Source: Mesostigma viride
Lineage: Eukaryota > Streptophyta > Mesostigmatophyceae > Mesostigmatales > Mesostigmataceae
Assembly: GCA_009746045.1 (NCBI GenBank)
Contig: RPFO01000764.1
Span: forward strand, 192,501 to 256,500
Direction of reading: 5' to 3'
Length of the DNA: 64,000 bases
The notes beneath the pieces were generated by a model that was not told the DNA's origin, ran no database searches, and worked only from the letters and a program-made list of their open reading frames with translations. The translations under genes were made by a program, and so were the position numbers. This document shows positions 9,014 to 18,518 of this stretch, one piece after another (within the stretch, counting starts at the first letter, position 1; the number at the start of each line of letters is the position of its first letter).

Positions 9014-9207
9014 AAAGCCGGTTTCACCGTTGGATTAATGTAGATATTTTGGTCAAAGCCGGTTTTGCCGTTGGATTAATCTAAATATTTTGGTCAAAGC
9101 CGGTTTCGCCGTTGGATTAATCTAAATATTTTAATCAAAGCCGGTTTCGCCGTTGGATTAATCTAAATATTTTGGTCAAAGCCGGTTTCACCGTTGGATT
9201 AACCCTT
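9014..9207 (+). repeat. 41-bp tandem repeat, about 4.7 copies
   Basis: Units start with AAAGCCGG at 9014, 9055, 9096, 9137 and 9178, each 41 bp, with a core GCCGTTGGATTAATC. Single-base differences between units (for example TTTCACC against TTTCGCC) show it is a diverging minisatellite. It lies just upstream of the gypsy insertion site. Confidence 0.8.
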
Positions 9208-9498
9208 AAATGGTACTGAGTCCGTTTTCGTGGTACCAGTCGAAGTCCTACCACTCTAACGGACTGAGTTTGTGCGCCTTGCAGGCGCCGCGCCAAAAAT
9301 AATTTAACGGTCAAACCTGGGGGGATTGAAAGATCTATAGATCTCAGCTTTCCGTAGAGCACTTCAGACCGTACTTTGGACACCTGGCCAGGGAGTTATA
9401 TGCTTGAGCAAAGTTAGGGGGGTACCATGGTCCAACGGGACCGACGTGCATGAAAAATATTGACGCGCACGGCTATGGCGGTGCACACAACTGACTGG

Positions 9499-10168
9499 TG
9501 TTACGCCCAGACCTTTGTATGGGCGTAACAATGCCTTCAATAAATAAGTCGAAAGTCATTTGTTATTCGTTTGGGACTTTCGATAGCTCGCTTTCATAGT
9601 CCGCCGGACTATAGGACTCAATTCGGGACTTATTTGGGAATTTGTCCTAAGTTCGGGACTTTGTGTGTTTATTTGGTACTTTGTGTGTTTCGGACCAGTT
9701 ATTTTGGGCCTAGCCAGAAGTACGAGATCTTCTAGGGGCCGGGCCGGCCCTAGACGTCATACAGAACCTATTGGGGCTTGACGGCAGTATCTGGAAGATC
9801 GGCGCGCATGTCGGCGCGCCTGCACACCAACTTGCCAGCTTGGTAGCGCAGCTAGGTGAAATTGGTCTGAGGACGATGGACTCCCTCTCTTTGGTTTGAT
9901 GATTAATGAAACGAGTGTTGACGACTCTCTCAGACCAAGGGGCACTATAATCCGGATGTCATTTGCCTCATGACATGCCGTGTTATATAGCTAGATTAAT
10001 TAATCATGCTATAAGGCCTAGCTGAGGATAAACCGCTGCTCAGTTAGTCAATTTACTGCGATCTTTGCTTGCTATCGCGGTACGCGGATGCGCGGCTATG
10101 CCGGCTTATTAAACTGCACCTTATACTAGATTAGATCTTTCGCCCCGTCCGGCTCGCGGGATGTAACA
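9499..10168 (+). repeat. Gypsy 5' LTR
   Basis: 670 bp, starting TGTTACGCCCAGACC and ending GGATGTAACA. It aligns along its length with 23309-23991. It would carry the promoter and polyadenylation signals of the element; an AATAAATAAG stretch lies about 40 bp in. Confidence 0.92.
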
Positions 10169-10169
10169 C

Positions 10170-10186
10170 TGGATCGGAGGTAGTTC
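10170..10186 (+). other. Candidate primer binding site
   Basis: TGGATCGGAGG starts 2 nt after the LTR end. TGG pairs with the CCA end of a tRNA, as expected for a minus-strand primer site. The matching tRNA was not identified. Confidence 0.45.
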
Positions 10187-10888
10187 TAGAGGTTTTCGAC
10201 AGGTGCTCGCGAAGAGCCCTTGTGTTTAAGCCGCAAGGTGCATTCTTAATAGCGCAGGGCCTGCGCAGGGCCGGCCCAATATTTAGCGAGATAGAAGGCC
10301 GAGTTCGACCCGCCAGCCTGGGAAACTGGCTGTGGTGAACGGCGGCATCGTCTAGCTGAAAGGGCGGTCATAGTGTAGGGCTTAGAAGCATCTCCTGTCG
10401 ACTGGGCACCGACGGGGAGCTCGGCTCTGCACCACAACAAGGAATCGGCGCCAAGCTAGGGAGGAAAGTCGGCTGCGCAACGCCAAGGTATGTTTGGCAT
10501 GCAGTATGTGGTAGTCGCTTGCAGCCAACCGCCTTGCTCCGTCTCTCTTACCTGCACGCGTAGGAGGTGAGGTGATGTGCGCCCATCGATCCTTGTTGTT
10601 TTGTTTGTGAATTGTCGTTTCTGTGACGTATTGTGACTAGCGTCCTGGCTGCGAAAGCTGTGGGCGCTGGTAGGGTGGTTTCCGTGGCTTCGTCCTTGCG
10701 AAAAGGCGGGCAGTTATCACGGAGGCTACCCTCTTGTATGGAATTAGGGCGCGAAGCTCCTGATTTCTGTGATAGTGATTAGATTAGAGCCAGTTGGCAT
10801 CCCCCCCCTGTGACAGGTCACACACTAGAGGTAAAAAGGTTCCTTTCTCTTTTCTATCTCTGTCTGCTGGCAATAGACAACGTGTGTG

Positions 10889-11314
10889 ATGGCTAATAGT
10901 AATAATAGAAATAATATTAGATATAATAATGGAGCACTTGGGGGTTGGGATAGTGATGTATCTAGGCAACTTTACTATGCTGTGGCACATGATGGAGGCA
11001 CAGGGAAAGTAGGTATTTTCTATAGCTGGGTAGACTGCAAGAACTATATAGTGGATAGGCATAGGGCTATCTTTAAGGGATTCAAGACAGCATGGGAAGC
11101 AGATAGGTTTATCCAGGAATACATGACACGTCCAGTAGGCTTGCACGTAGAGGCACCACCTCAGGAGATTAGGACTCGCCCAATGCCTAGGGGCCGTAGC
11201 TGTGCACCCAATAGTGCAACAGTAGAGAGCAGGACGGGGGACACACAGGCTGTCACAGTCACGTTCAGCCAACTCACTGTCAGCACCCCACCTAGGCAGC
11301 CACCTAGTTTCTAG
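10889..11314 (+). CDS. Leader ORF with RNase H1 hybrid-binding/viroplasmin-like domain
   Basis: A 141-aa protein encoded between the 5' LTR and gag. Residues about 28-78 read YYAVAHDGG...GIFYSW...AIFKGF...EADRFI, which is the pattern of the N-terminal RNA/DNA-hybrid-binding domain of eukaryotic RNase H1. That domain is also found in caulimovirus viroplasmin. The rest is Pro/Arg/Thr-rich and looks disordered. In RNase H1 the domain holds RNA:DNA hybrids; a role in reverse transcription or in the particle is inferred. ATG at 10889 is followed by an Asn-rich start. A separate ORF for this domain upstream of gag is unusual. Confidence 0.65.
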   Translation: MANSNNRNNIRYNNGALGGWDSDVSRQLYYAVAHDGGTGKVGIFYSWVDCKNYIVDRHRAIFKGFKTAWEADRFIQEYMTRPVGLHVEAPPQEIRTRPMPRGRSCAPNSATVESRTGDTQAVTVTFSQLTVSTPPRQPPSF

Positions 11315-11474
11315 AGGAGTAGAGTACTAATTATAGCTTACTATATATATAGCTACATTAGCAGAATAACGTAGGGCAGTCGCTTGGTTGATTGCTTGTG
11401 GGCATGTGCATGGCATTTTCCTCCTTCTTCCTCTCTCCTTCCTTCCTTCTCTTGTGGATGTGGTACTGGTAAAC

Positions 11475-12008
11475 ATGCCGCGGGGTAAAAAGAAGGTACG
11501 CGGCACGACTAGGAGTCATTCCGAGGAGGGAGGTGCAGACTTGGATAGGCAGGGCAGCCCAGAGTACCAAGTACAGGAGGTATCACAACAGGGCTCGTCC
11601 TACCAGCAAGGCAGTCCTGTAGGTCACCCAGGTGAGCTGGCTAGTACCTCCCGTGAGCCGCGAAGGCCACGAGGAGCGGATAGGATGGATAATAGGGAGG
11701 AATACCAGCCGCAGCGAATGCAGGCTGAGTATAACCAGCTGATGGAACGGGCAGGTGATGAGGCCCGGCCCAGATCGAATCCCACGAGTGCAGCCCAGCA
11801 CCTGGCAGTGCAGCCGCAGCAACACCCGCCAGTGCAGCCGCAGCAGCACCCGTGCAGTCCCCACAGCAGCATTCGGAACAGCAACAGCCGTTGCCGCAGC
11901 AGTGGCAGCAGCAGCCAGTACAGCAGCAGCAGCCACCGCCGCCGCAGCAGCAACAGTGGCAGCAGCCGCAGCAGCTTCCGCCGTTGCAGCAGCAGCAGCA
12001 GCCGCTAA
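11475..12008 (+). pseudogene. gag: Gypsy Gag, N-terminal part (frameshifted)
   Basis: ATG at 11475 (MPRGKKKVRG) opens a basic, then Gln/Pro-rich sequence that reads correctly to about 11860. It then shifts out of frame inside a CAG-rich tract. Compared with the preceding CAC-CCG-CCA-GTG repeat, the second repeat lacks 4 nt (near 11850), which explains the change to the frame of the main Gag ORF. Residues after that point (Ser/Asn/Arg-rich) are out of frame. Confidence 0.55.
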
Positions 12009-13597
12009 GCCAGCCGACCGGGTCGCAGATGTTTGGTCCGCTTAGTCAGAACGCGACCTATTATCACGCGCAACGTGCCCAACGATTACAACATCCCTGG
12101 GCGAGCGGTCGACGGGTTTCTTTTGGCAGTGACCTGCAGTCCAATGCGACATCGCTGTGGACCCAGGACGAGGCTAGGGTTCCACCGCCGGTATACGATG
12201 AGGCTGGGCCCGCGTCGTCCCATCCGGCGCGCAATGTCCCAGCAGCCGGACCTGCGCGGCCGAGCGTGTCGCATGGCAATAACCTCAACTTGAGTCGCAT
12301 GGCACCCAGTGATCCTGGCTACGCGCATCCCTCGTCTGTCTGGCTACAACGCAGCGCGACTAGGTCAGCGCCTGCATCGGCAGATGACTCGTTGTCGATC
12401 TTTAATGTTCCGCCATATCGCGCAGTGGGCGGACCTCGGGCCGACGCGTTTAAGGCGCCGCCCATGCCTGACTTTAAACCAGTGCCCAAGCTGCGCGCGA
12501 CTATGAACCCTCGCGAGATCGACGAATGGACGCGTATGTGGGTACAGATCTACTGGGCGTGGTGCAACCACAATGGGTGGGAGCTAGCTACCGAGGTTCT
12601 TATCTCCTACGTCGTCACCAACTGCATGGATCCCTCAGTGGTCGGCATACTCAACTGTGAGAGTGTCGCGTCGCGCTTGTACCCTCGCACAGTAGAGGAG
12701 CTACTAGAGCGCATTGAGCGCAAGCTGGTGCCCCCTGACTGGAAGCTCCACGAGCGTCTGGCTTTTTCCAAGCTACGCCAAGGCACCACGCCGTTCCGCG
12801 AGTTTCTGACAGAGTTTGAAGCATTCTCGGCTCGCCTTGAGGACTTGACCTGGACCGAATATAGGGCGCGGTTCATTGAGGCGCTGAGTCCGGAACTCCT
12901 AGATGAGGTGCTAAAGCGCTTTGCTGAGATACCGTGGGAGCAGTGGGATGTGATCGAGATCCAGCAGTACCTTCTAAAGGTGTCAGATGTGCTCGCACGC
13001 CGCCGCGCAGCGGTCACCTATCGGCATGCTGGTGCTGCACCGCGTCGCGTCCACTTCACTACGGTGGACCAAGATGGGTCCTCTGAGGACATTATCGACC
13101 ACGAGCAGGAGGACGGCGACTATGAAGCGCCCCAGGTCAATGCAATCGATGCGTCCAAGGCGCGATGCTTCCGGTGCGGCGAGGTCGGTCATCTCAAGAA
13201 GGACTGCACGCGACCACCACGGGATCGCGATCGTGGCGACGAGCAGACGTCACCCCGTTTCTCCGGGCCTGCCTTCGGTAAGCGCCCGGAACAAGCACGG
13301 CGCCCAGACCGGCCTCGCAACGCGGGCGAGCGCGCAGCCAAGTTGCAGGACGCCCGGCAGCGTCCCACGCAGCACCAGACGCCCCGCGCTACGGGTCCTT
13401 CGTTCCAGCGGGTGAACCGCGAGTTGAATGAGTTGTTCTCACAGCAACAGGACTCGGGTAATGGCGCCTCGGGGGTTATGGATGGCAAGGCGGTCGCCGG
13501 CTATGGGCATGGCGACGAGGAGGATGAGGTAGAGGGGGAAGAGTGGACCGGGCGGTCGAACGAGGCGGTCTCCCGGCCCTCCGTTCCTCGTGCGTAG
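11852..13597 (+). CDS. gag: Gypsy Gag, main part
   Basis: The 581-aa frame begins in a poly-Gln/Pro region (first 55 residues, CAG repeats). A capsid-like retrotransposon Gag domain follows (about 220-390; WVQIYWAWCNHNGW ... WTEYRARFIEALSPELL), then a CCHC knuckle (CFRCGEVGHLKKDC, residues 439-452) and an Arg/Pro-rich tail. It forms the particle and packages RNA. The real start is probably 11475 in another frame. Its last 55 nt overlap pol, which lies in the -1 frame, so Pol may be made by -1 frameshifting. Confidence 0.82.
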   Translation: MQSPQQHSEQQQPLPQQWQQQPVQQQQPPPPQQQQWQQPQQLPPLQQQQQPLSQPTGSQMFGPLSQNATYYHAQRAQRLQHPWASGRRVSFGSDLQSNATSLWTQDEARVPPPVYDEAGPASSHPARNVPAAGPARPSVSHGNNLNLSRMAPSDPGYAHPSSVWLQRSATRSAPASADDSLSIFNVPPYRAVGGPRADAFKAPPMPDFKPVPKLRATMNPREIDEWTRMWVQIYWAWCNHNGWELATEVLISYVVTNCMDPSVVGILNCESVASRLYPRTVEELLERIERKLVPPDWKLHERLAFSKLRQGTTPFREFLTEFEAFSARLEDLTWTEYRARFIEALSPELLDEVLKRFAEIPWEQWDVIEIQQYLLKVSDVLARRRAAVTYRHAGAAPRRVHFTTVDQDGSSEDIIDHEQEDGDYEAPQVNAIDASKARCFRCGEVGHLKKDCTRPPRDRDRGDEQTSPRFSGPAFGKRPEQARRPDRPRNAGERAAKLQDARQRPTQHQTPRATGPSFQRVNRELNELFSQQQDSGNGASGVMDGKAVAGYGHGDEEDEVEGEEWTGRSNEAVSRPSVPRA

Positions 13598-16500
13598 TGT
13601 CCCTGCCTACACGGATAGAGGTAGATGTAGGACAGGTAGATAAGGTAGCGCAAGTCAATAACGTCGGGCAGATAGACAGCTTAGATAAGGACACCCCGTT
13701 GGTAGCGAATACCAGCGCGGGCGCAGAATCAGTCGTTACAGTAGATAGTCGCACCCCGCTTGTAGCGAATACAAGTGCGGATGCATCCTTGGGCGAGACT
13801 TCTGCCCCAAGCACGCAGCTGGCCACGGGTAGCGCAGCGAGCTCCGACCAGCCTACGCGCGCAACTCCGGCTGGTACCCGCAACTTGCTCCTTTTTAGGG
13901 GAGGTCTGGCTGTACCGGGATCAGCATTAGACCCCTACCTCAAGGACAAGACCGTCATGGACGTGCAGTTCATGGTGGACACGGGTGCGTCTACGTCGTT
14001 CATCAACGAGGCATTGGCGCGTCGCGCAGGATACGACATCCGGCCACATGCGACAGTGGTGAATGTGACCTATTCAGATGGTCGCAAGAGCCCCTCGCCT
14101 GGTCGGGTTGATATCAAGGCTGTGATTCAAGGCATCCCTGTGGAGCTCACAGCCACGGTCGCACCGCTGGGAGCTGCCGACATCATCATCGGCATCGACT
14201 GGCTGGACGCGCAGGATGTGGACATTAGCATTCGGCGTCGCGTGGTGTGGTTCCCTGACGGTTCCTTTTGGAGTCCTGTCAGCGAATACCAAGTGCAGGG
14301 CCCCGACGTGCATAACATCACGCACGAGCGGGAAGTCACCCAGCCCCGCAACGCCTCGCAGATCCTCATGAGCCTCAAGTCACTGGAGAGTAAGCTGCGT
14401 CGAGGCAAGGAGTACTACATGTACCGTCTTGACCTCTCCAACATAGAGGTTCTCCTTAATGAGATCGGCGTGGGGTTTACACCCGAGGAGACGGAGCGTT
14501 ATAACGCGGTTCTAGCGCGACGGGAGAAGCTCTTTGACGAAAGCAAGCAGGAGTTTCCCCCGCACCGCTCAGTGCTCCACCGCATCCAGGTGAAGGAGGG
14601 CTATGGTCCCACGTCCTCCCCCATGTACCGCATGGGTCCAGTTGAGCTGGTGGAGCTGAAGAAGATCTTGATGGCGCTCTTGGAGCGGGGTCTCATCGAG
14701 CCTAGCAATAGCCCCTTCTCGGCTGGTGTGCTACTGGTCCCTAAGCCTGGGGGCAAGTGGCGGCTCGTCACGGACTACCGGAAGCTCAATGCTATCACGG
14801 TAAAGTCCAAGTACCCCCTTCCGCGCATCGACGATATCTTCAACCGCGTCCAAGGAGCCACGTGCTTTACAGTCCTAGACTGCGCGGATGGCTTCTGGCA
14901 GCTTCGCATCGCCCCGGAGGATTGTCACAAGACGGCGTTCAACACGCCCTTTGGGCATTACCAGTTTCGGGTGGCCGCGATGGGTTTGTGCAATTCCCCC
15001 GCGAGCTTCCAGATGCTCATGAACGACATCCTCCGCCCTGTCATGGGAACCGCGCATCTTCCGCAGGTTTCCCGTGACCTCAAGGACCCCAACAGGGGCG
15101 TGAAGCCCCCGTGGTCCTACAAGCGCACATGCGCTCTCGCGTACCTGGACGACATCCTCGTGTACTCCAAGACTTTCGAGGATCACTTAGAGGACGTCGA
15201 CACAGTGTTGCGCATTATGGAAGAGGAGCATCTTTCGGTCCGCAAGGCCAAGGTCCGCGCTGGACGCAGCGTGCCCTTTTTGGGTCACACCCTCTCTGCC
15301 GCTGGCGTCGCGACGGACCCCGCAAAGATTGCTTCCATCCAACAGTGGCCGACCCCGACCGACGTCAAGGGTGTGCGCAGCTTTTTGGGTATCGCGTCAT
15401 ACTACCGACGCTTTATCCCCCGCTTCGCGACAATAGCTGCCCCCATCAACGCCCTCCTCAAGAAGGGTGTTCCCTTTGTCTGGTCGGAACCGTGCCAGCA
15501 GGCCTTCGAGGCCCTCAAGCACAGCTTGACCACAGCACCCGTGCTCGCTATCCCGGATCCGTCAAGGCCCTTTGTGGTGGCCACGGACGCGAGCAAGGTT
15601 GCGATTGGCGGCGTCCTCCTGCAGGACCAGGGTCAGGGGTTACAGCCGGTTGAGTATATCTCCCGCACCATGATCCCCGCCGAGCGTAACTACCCGGTGC
15701 ATCAGCAGGAGCTTCTTGCTGTGGTCTACTGCTGTCACACTTGGCGCCATCATCTTCTCGGGGCTCAGTTTGACGTTGCGATTAGCGAGCAGGGGGACCT
15801 TGATCCCCACCGGCTGATCATCCACACGGACCATCGGCCCCTCACGCACCTGCTCGCCCAACCTAACTTGACGCCCCGTCAGGCGCGGTGGATGGAGTAC
15901 TTGTCTCAGTTTGCCCCTTTCAAAATTCAGTACGTGAAGGGTGCAGAGAATGTGGTCCCGGACGCCCTTTCTCGGCGGGCGGACTACGCAGATTTTTATG
16001 AGACTATGGACGTACTTCACACCACATGTGGCTCCGCGCAGGAGCCTGGCTCGCCTTGTGGCGACCCAGGGTCGCCGCACAGTCGCTATCTGTTCCACAC
16101 CGGTCGCACGACCCAGGACGACCTGTCTCCCGACTGGGAGGCCGCGCGCGAGGACGTGCGCGCCCCCGGGGAAAGGGAGGGGTCCCGGTCACGAGTGCCA
16201 CTCAGCCACGTGGTACCGGCTCAGGGAATTTTTCACCTGCAGCGCATCGGGCCCCCTACCATTTTTTCGGAGTACGTGCACCAAACCCTTGAGGAGGAGG
16301 CGGACACGTACACGATCACTTCTGTCCTGGAGACGTTGATTAGTCGGTTCACTGTCACGGAGCCCGCGGCCTTAGAGGCAATCAGGTCGCACCCCAAGCA
16401 GATGGGCAAGCTCCCGTGCAAGTTCCAGGACGGGCGACTCTATGTCATGGTGAGGCCAGACTGCTGGCGCCTGTACGTCCCGGAGTTATGTCGAGCGGCT

Positions 16501-17424
16501 CTGCTCCATGAGCTCCATGACTCTCTCGCCGGTGGCCACCAAGGGATCCACCGCTTGCTGCCACGGGCCAGAAAGAACTTCTATTGGCCAGGCATGCGAG
16601 AGTACATTGAGACGTACGTGCGCGAGTGTCCATCATGTCAGATCATGAAGTCCCGCAATACGGGCTCACAGGCGGTCCCCCAGACCCTACCAGACCCGAT
16701 GGGCCCTTGGGATTCCCTGATGATGGATTTTGTTGGCCCCTTCCGGAAGACCAAGAATGGCAACAGCATGATTCTGGTTTTCCTGGACCGTTTGACGCGC
16801 ATGTGTCACCTGGCACCATGTCCGGCCGAGCTCACGGCCGAGGCTTGCGCTAAGCTATACCTTCACCACGTGTTCAGGTACCACGGACTCAGCCGGCAAT
16901 TCATATCGGACCGAGACAAGCTGTTCACGGCCCGCTTCTGGCAGGAGTTCTTTGAATGCCTGGGCACCAAGGTGTCGCTGGGGACAGCATATCACAGCTC
17001 GTCCTCCCACCTGGTGGAGAGGCTGAACCGCACAGTGCAAGAGACCATGCGCCACTACACCGACGCGGTGGGAAGCAACTGGGAAGAGTTCTTGGGTTTG
17101 GTGGAGTTCTCCCTGAATAACGCCCCCCAGGCAGCTCATGGCTTCACACCATTCTTCCTCAACACGGGCAGGCATCCGCTCACGCCGACTGACCTTCTCA
17201 CAAGCCCAGCCTTAGCTGAAAAGTCGGTCCGGCGAGACACCCTCGAAGGGGTGGAGAGGCTGCTGGTCCAGATGCGCCAGGCCCATGACAGTGCGGTCAA
17301 GGGCTACCGGGCCGCCGCAGCGCTATATGGCGAGGACTGCTGGCCGCCTAGATGCGCGCACGCCGGCCATCGAGGTGGGCGACTGGGTACTGGTGGAAGG
17401 CCCCCGCCTAGGACGTTTCTCTGA
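13543..17424 (+). CDS. pol: Gypsy Pol: protease, RT, RNase H, integrase
   Basis: A 1293-aa polyprotein in the -1 frame relative to gag. Retropepsin FMVDTGASTSFI (D146) and IIIGIDWL; RT with VLDCADGFWQL (motif A) and AYLDDILVYSK (D536/D537); RNase H with VVATDASKVAIGGVL and HTDHRPLTHLL; integrase zinc finger HHCC (H..H and CPSCQ); and integrase core D1062, D1123 (FISDRD), E1159 (HLVERLNRT). The spacing D-60-D-35-E is canonical. The usual HPQTDGQ next to the Glu reads HSSSSHL here. The C-terminal part after about residue 1262 is out of frame; the true continuation is at about 17340-17842. Confidence 0.92.
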   Translation: MDRAVERGGLPALRSSCVVSLPTRIEVDVGQVDKVAQVNNVGQIDSLDKDTPLVANTSAGAESVVTVDSRTPLVANTSADASLGETSAPSTQLATGSAASSDQPTRATPAGTRNLLLFRGGLAVPGSALDPYLKDKTVMDVQFMVDTGASTSFINEALARRAGYDIRPHATVVNVTYSDGRKSPSPGRVDIKAVIQGIPVELTATVAPLGAADIIIGIDWLDAQDVDISIRRRVVWFPDGSFWSPVSEYQVQGPDVHNITHEREVTQPRNASQILMSLKSLESKLRRGKEYYMYRLDLSNIEVLLNEIGVGFTPEETERYNAVLARREKLFDESKQEFPPHRSVLHRIQVKEGYGPTSSPMYRMGPVELVELKKILMALLERGLIEPSNSPFSAGVLLVPKPGGKWRLVTDYRKLNAITVKSKYPLPRIDDIFNRVQGATCFTVLDCADGFWQLRIAPEDCHKTAFNTPFGHYQFRVAAMGLCNSPASFQMLMNDILRPVMGTAHLPQVSRDLKDPNRGVKPPWSYKRTCALAYLDDILVYSKTFEDHLEDVDTVLRIMEEEHLSVRKAKVRAGRSVPFLGHTLSAAGVATDPAKIASIQQWPTPTDVKGVRSFLGIASYYRRFIPRFATIAAPINALLKKGVPFVWSEPCQQAFEALKHSLTTAPVLAIPDPSRPFVVATDASKVAIGGVLLQDQGQGLQPVEYISRTMIPAERNYPVHQQELLAVVYCCHTWRHHLLGAQFDVAISEQGDLDPHRLIIHTDHRPLTHLLAQPNLTPRQARWMEYLSQFAPFKIQYVKGAENVVPDALSRRADYADFYETMDVLHTTCGSAQEPGSPCGDPGSPHSRYLFHTGRTTQDDLSPDWEAAREDVRAPGEREGSRSRVPLSHVVPAQGIFHLQRIGPPTIFSEYVHQTLEEEADTYTITSVLETLISRFTVTEPAALEAIRSHPKQMGKLPCKFQDGRLYVMVRPDCWRLYVPELCRAALLHELHDSLAGGHQGIHRLLPRARKNFYWPGMREYIETYVRECPSCQIMKSRNTGSQAVPQTLPDPMGPWDSLMMDFVGPFRKTKNGNSMILVFLDRLTRMCHLAPCPAELTAEACAKLYLHHVFRYHGLSRQFISDRDKLFTARFWQEFFECLGTKVSLGTAYHSSSSHLVERLNRTVQETMRHYTDAVGSNWEEFLGLVEFSLNNAPQAAHGFTPFFLNTGRHPLTPTDLLTSPALAEKSVRRDTLEGVERLLVQMRQAHDSAVKGYRAAAALYGEDCWPPRCAHAGHRGGRLGTGGRPPPRTFL

Positions 17425-17842
17425 GAAGGTAGAGGGTGAGCTCAAGACAAAGCTCCGTCCTATGTTCCTGGGGCCACACAAGGTTCTGGAGAAGCTCGGA
17501 GATGTGATGTTCAAGGTGGACATCCCGAGCTCCTGGAACACCTCCTCCAACTTCCATCGAGACCAGCTCAAGTTATACCACCAGAACTCCATCCAAGGTC
17601 GGCTCAACCCGCCGGCCCCTGTCGAGTACAACCCCGAGACTGGAGAACAGGAAGACGAGGTGGCCGAGATCTGGTGGACCACCGGGACATCAAGCGTGGG
17701 AGAGGTAGACAGCGACAGTATCGCGTACGGTGGCGTTTTGCTCAGCATGATTACGAGGATTCGTGGCGAACCGACCGAGAATGAGCTAGAAGGGTGTGAA
17801 CGTCTGCTTCGCGAGTATAAGGCCAAGCATGCCCTCCACTAG
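17285..17842 (+). pseudogene. pol: Gypsy Pol C-terminus: GPY/F motif and degenerate chromodomain-like end
   Basis: From about 17345 this frame continues the integrase C-terminal domain (VGDWVLVEGP, KLRPMFLGPHKVLEKLG). It ends with PTENELEGCERLLREYKAKH, which resembles the last helix of a chromodomain. A frameshift near 17325-17345 separates it from the main pol ORF. Chromodomains in gypsy integrases direct insertion by binding histone marks; here the aromatic cage cannot be recognised by eye, so the chromodomain call is tentative. Confidence 0.65.
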
Positions 17843-18133
17843 GCTACCGCGAAGGTAGTAGTGGTGGGGGCGCTATGACAACGGGCTTGATCACGTGTAG
17901 CCAGGATGCCGCGAAGGCACTTGTGTTATTCACGTCGATGTGTACGCACCATCGTGGTAATTGGGTATAAGAGCATAGTATCAAGTGTACCCCTTTTTCA
18001 CACTCACACGCCTTAAGTCGAGTGTGTGATGATGGCAGATGCTTCCACAGCAGCCCGACAGCGATCGAGGAGCTCGAGATATCGTTGTTCGCTGACAACG
18101 TTGACTTGAGGATGGACATGGACATGAACGTCC
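17843..18133 (+). other. Gypsy post-pol region
   Basis: About 290 bp between pol and the hAT insertion. From about 18055 one frame is open up to the hAT insertion (ending MDMDMNVPQP) and continues after it from 21677 to a stop at 21789, so the hAT interrupted an accessory reading frame. No domain recognised. Confidence 0.4.
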
Positions 18134-18518
18134 CGCAGCCACAGTGATTGGCCATACGCCGTATTATACGCCGTATTTAGCGTATTATGCGCGATACGCA
18201 AGCGGCGCGTACGAAAATGGGGTACTTTTATACGCAACGCGTATTTTTGCGCATTTTTGCGTATTTTTGCGTATTTTTTGGCATATTTTTGGCTTACGAG
18301 GTGGGTGCATTTGCTTGCCTAGACTGCGGCGCGCCGACCTGTAGTAGGAACAAATAATTGCGTGATGAGCTAGCTAGTGTATAATGCAAGAAAGCGTTCG
18401 AATCGTGACTTGTGAAGGCGGGAATGTGAAGGCGGGAAGGCTGAAGACTAAAGACAACAGGTGACAAGGTTTCTTTGTCTGCCAGCAACATCAGTGCGTA
18501 GCATATCGACATCCAGGC

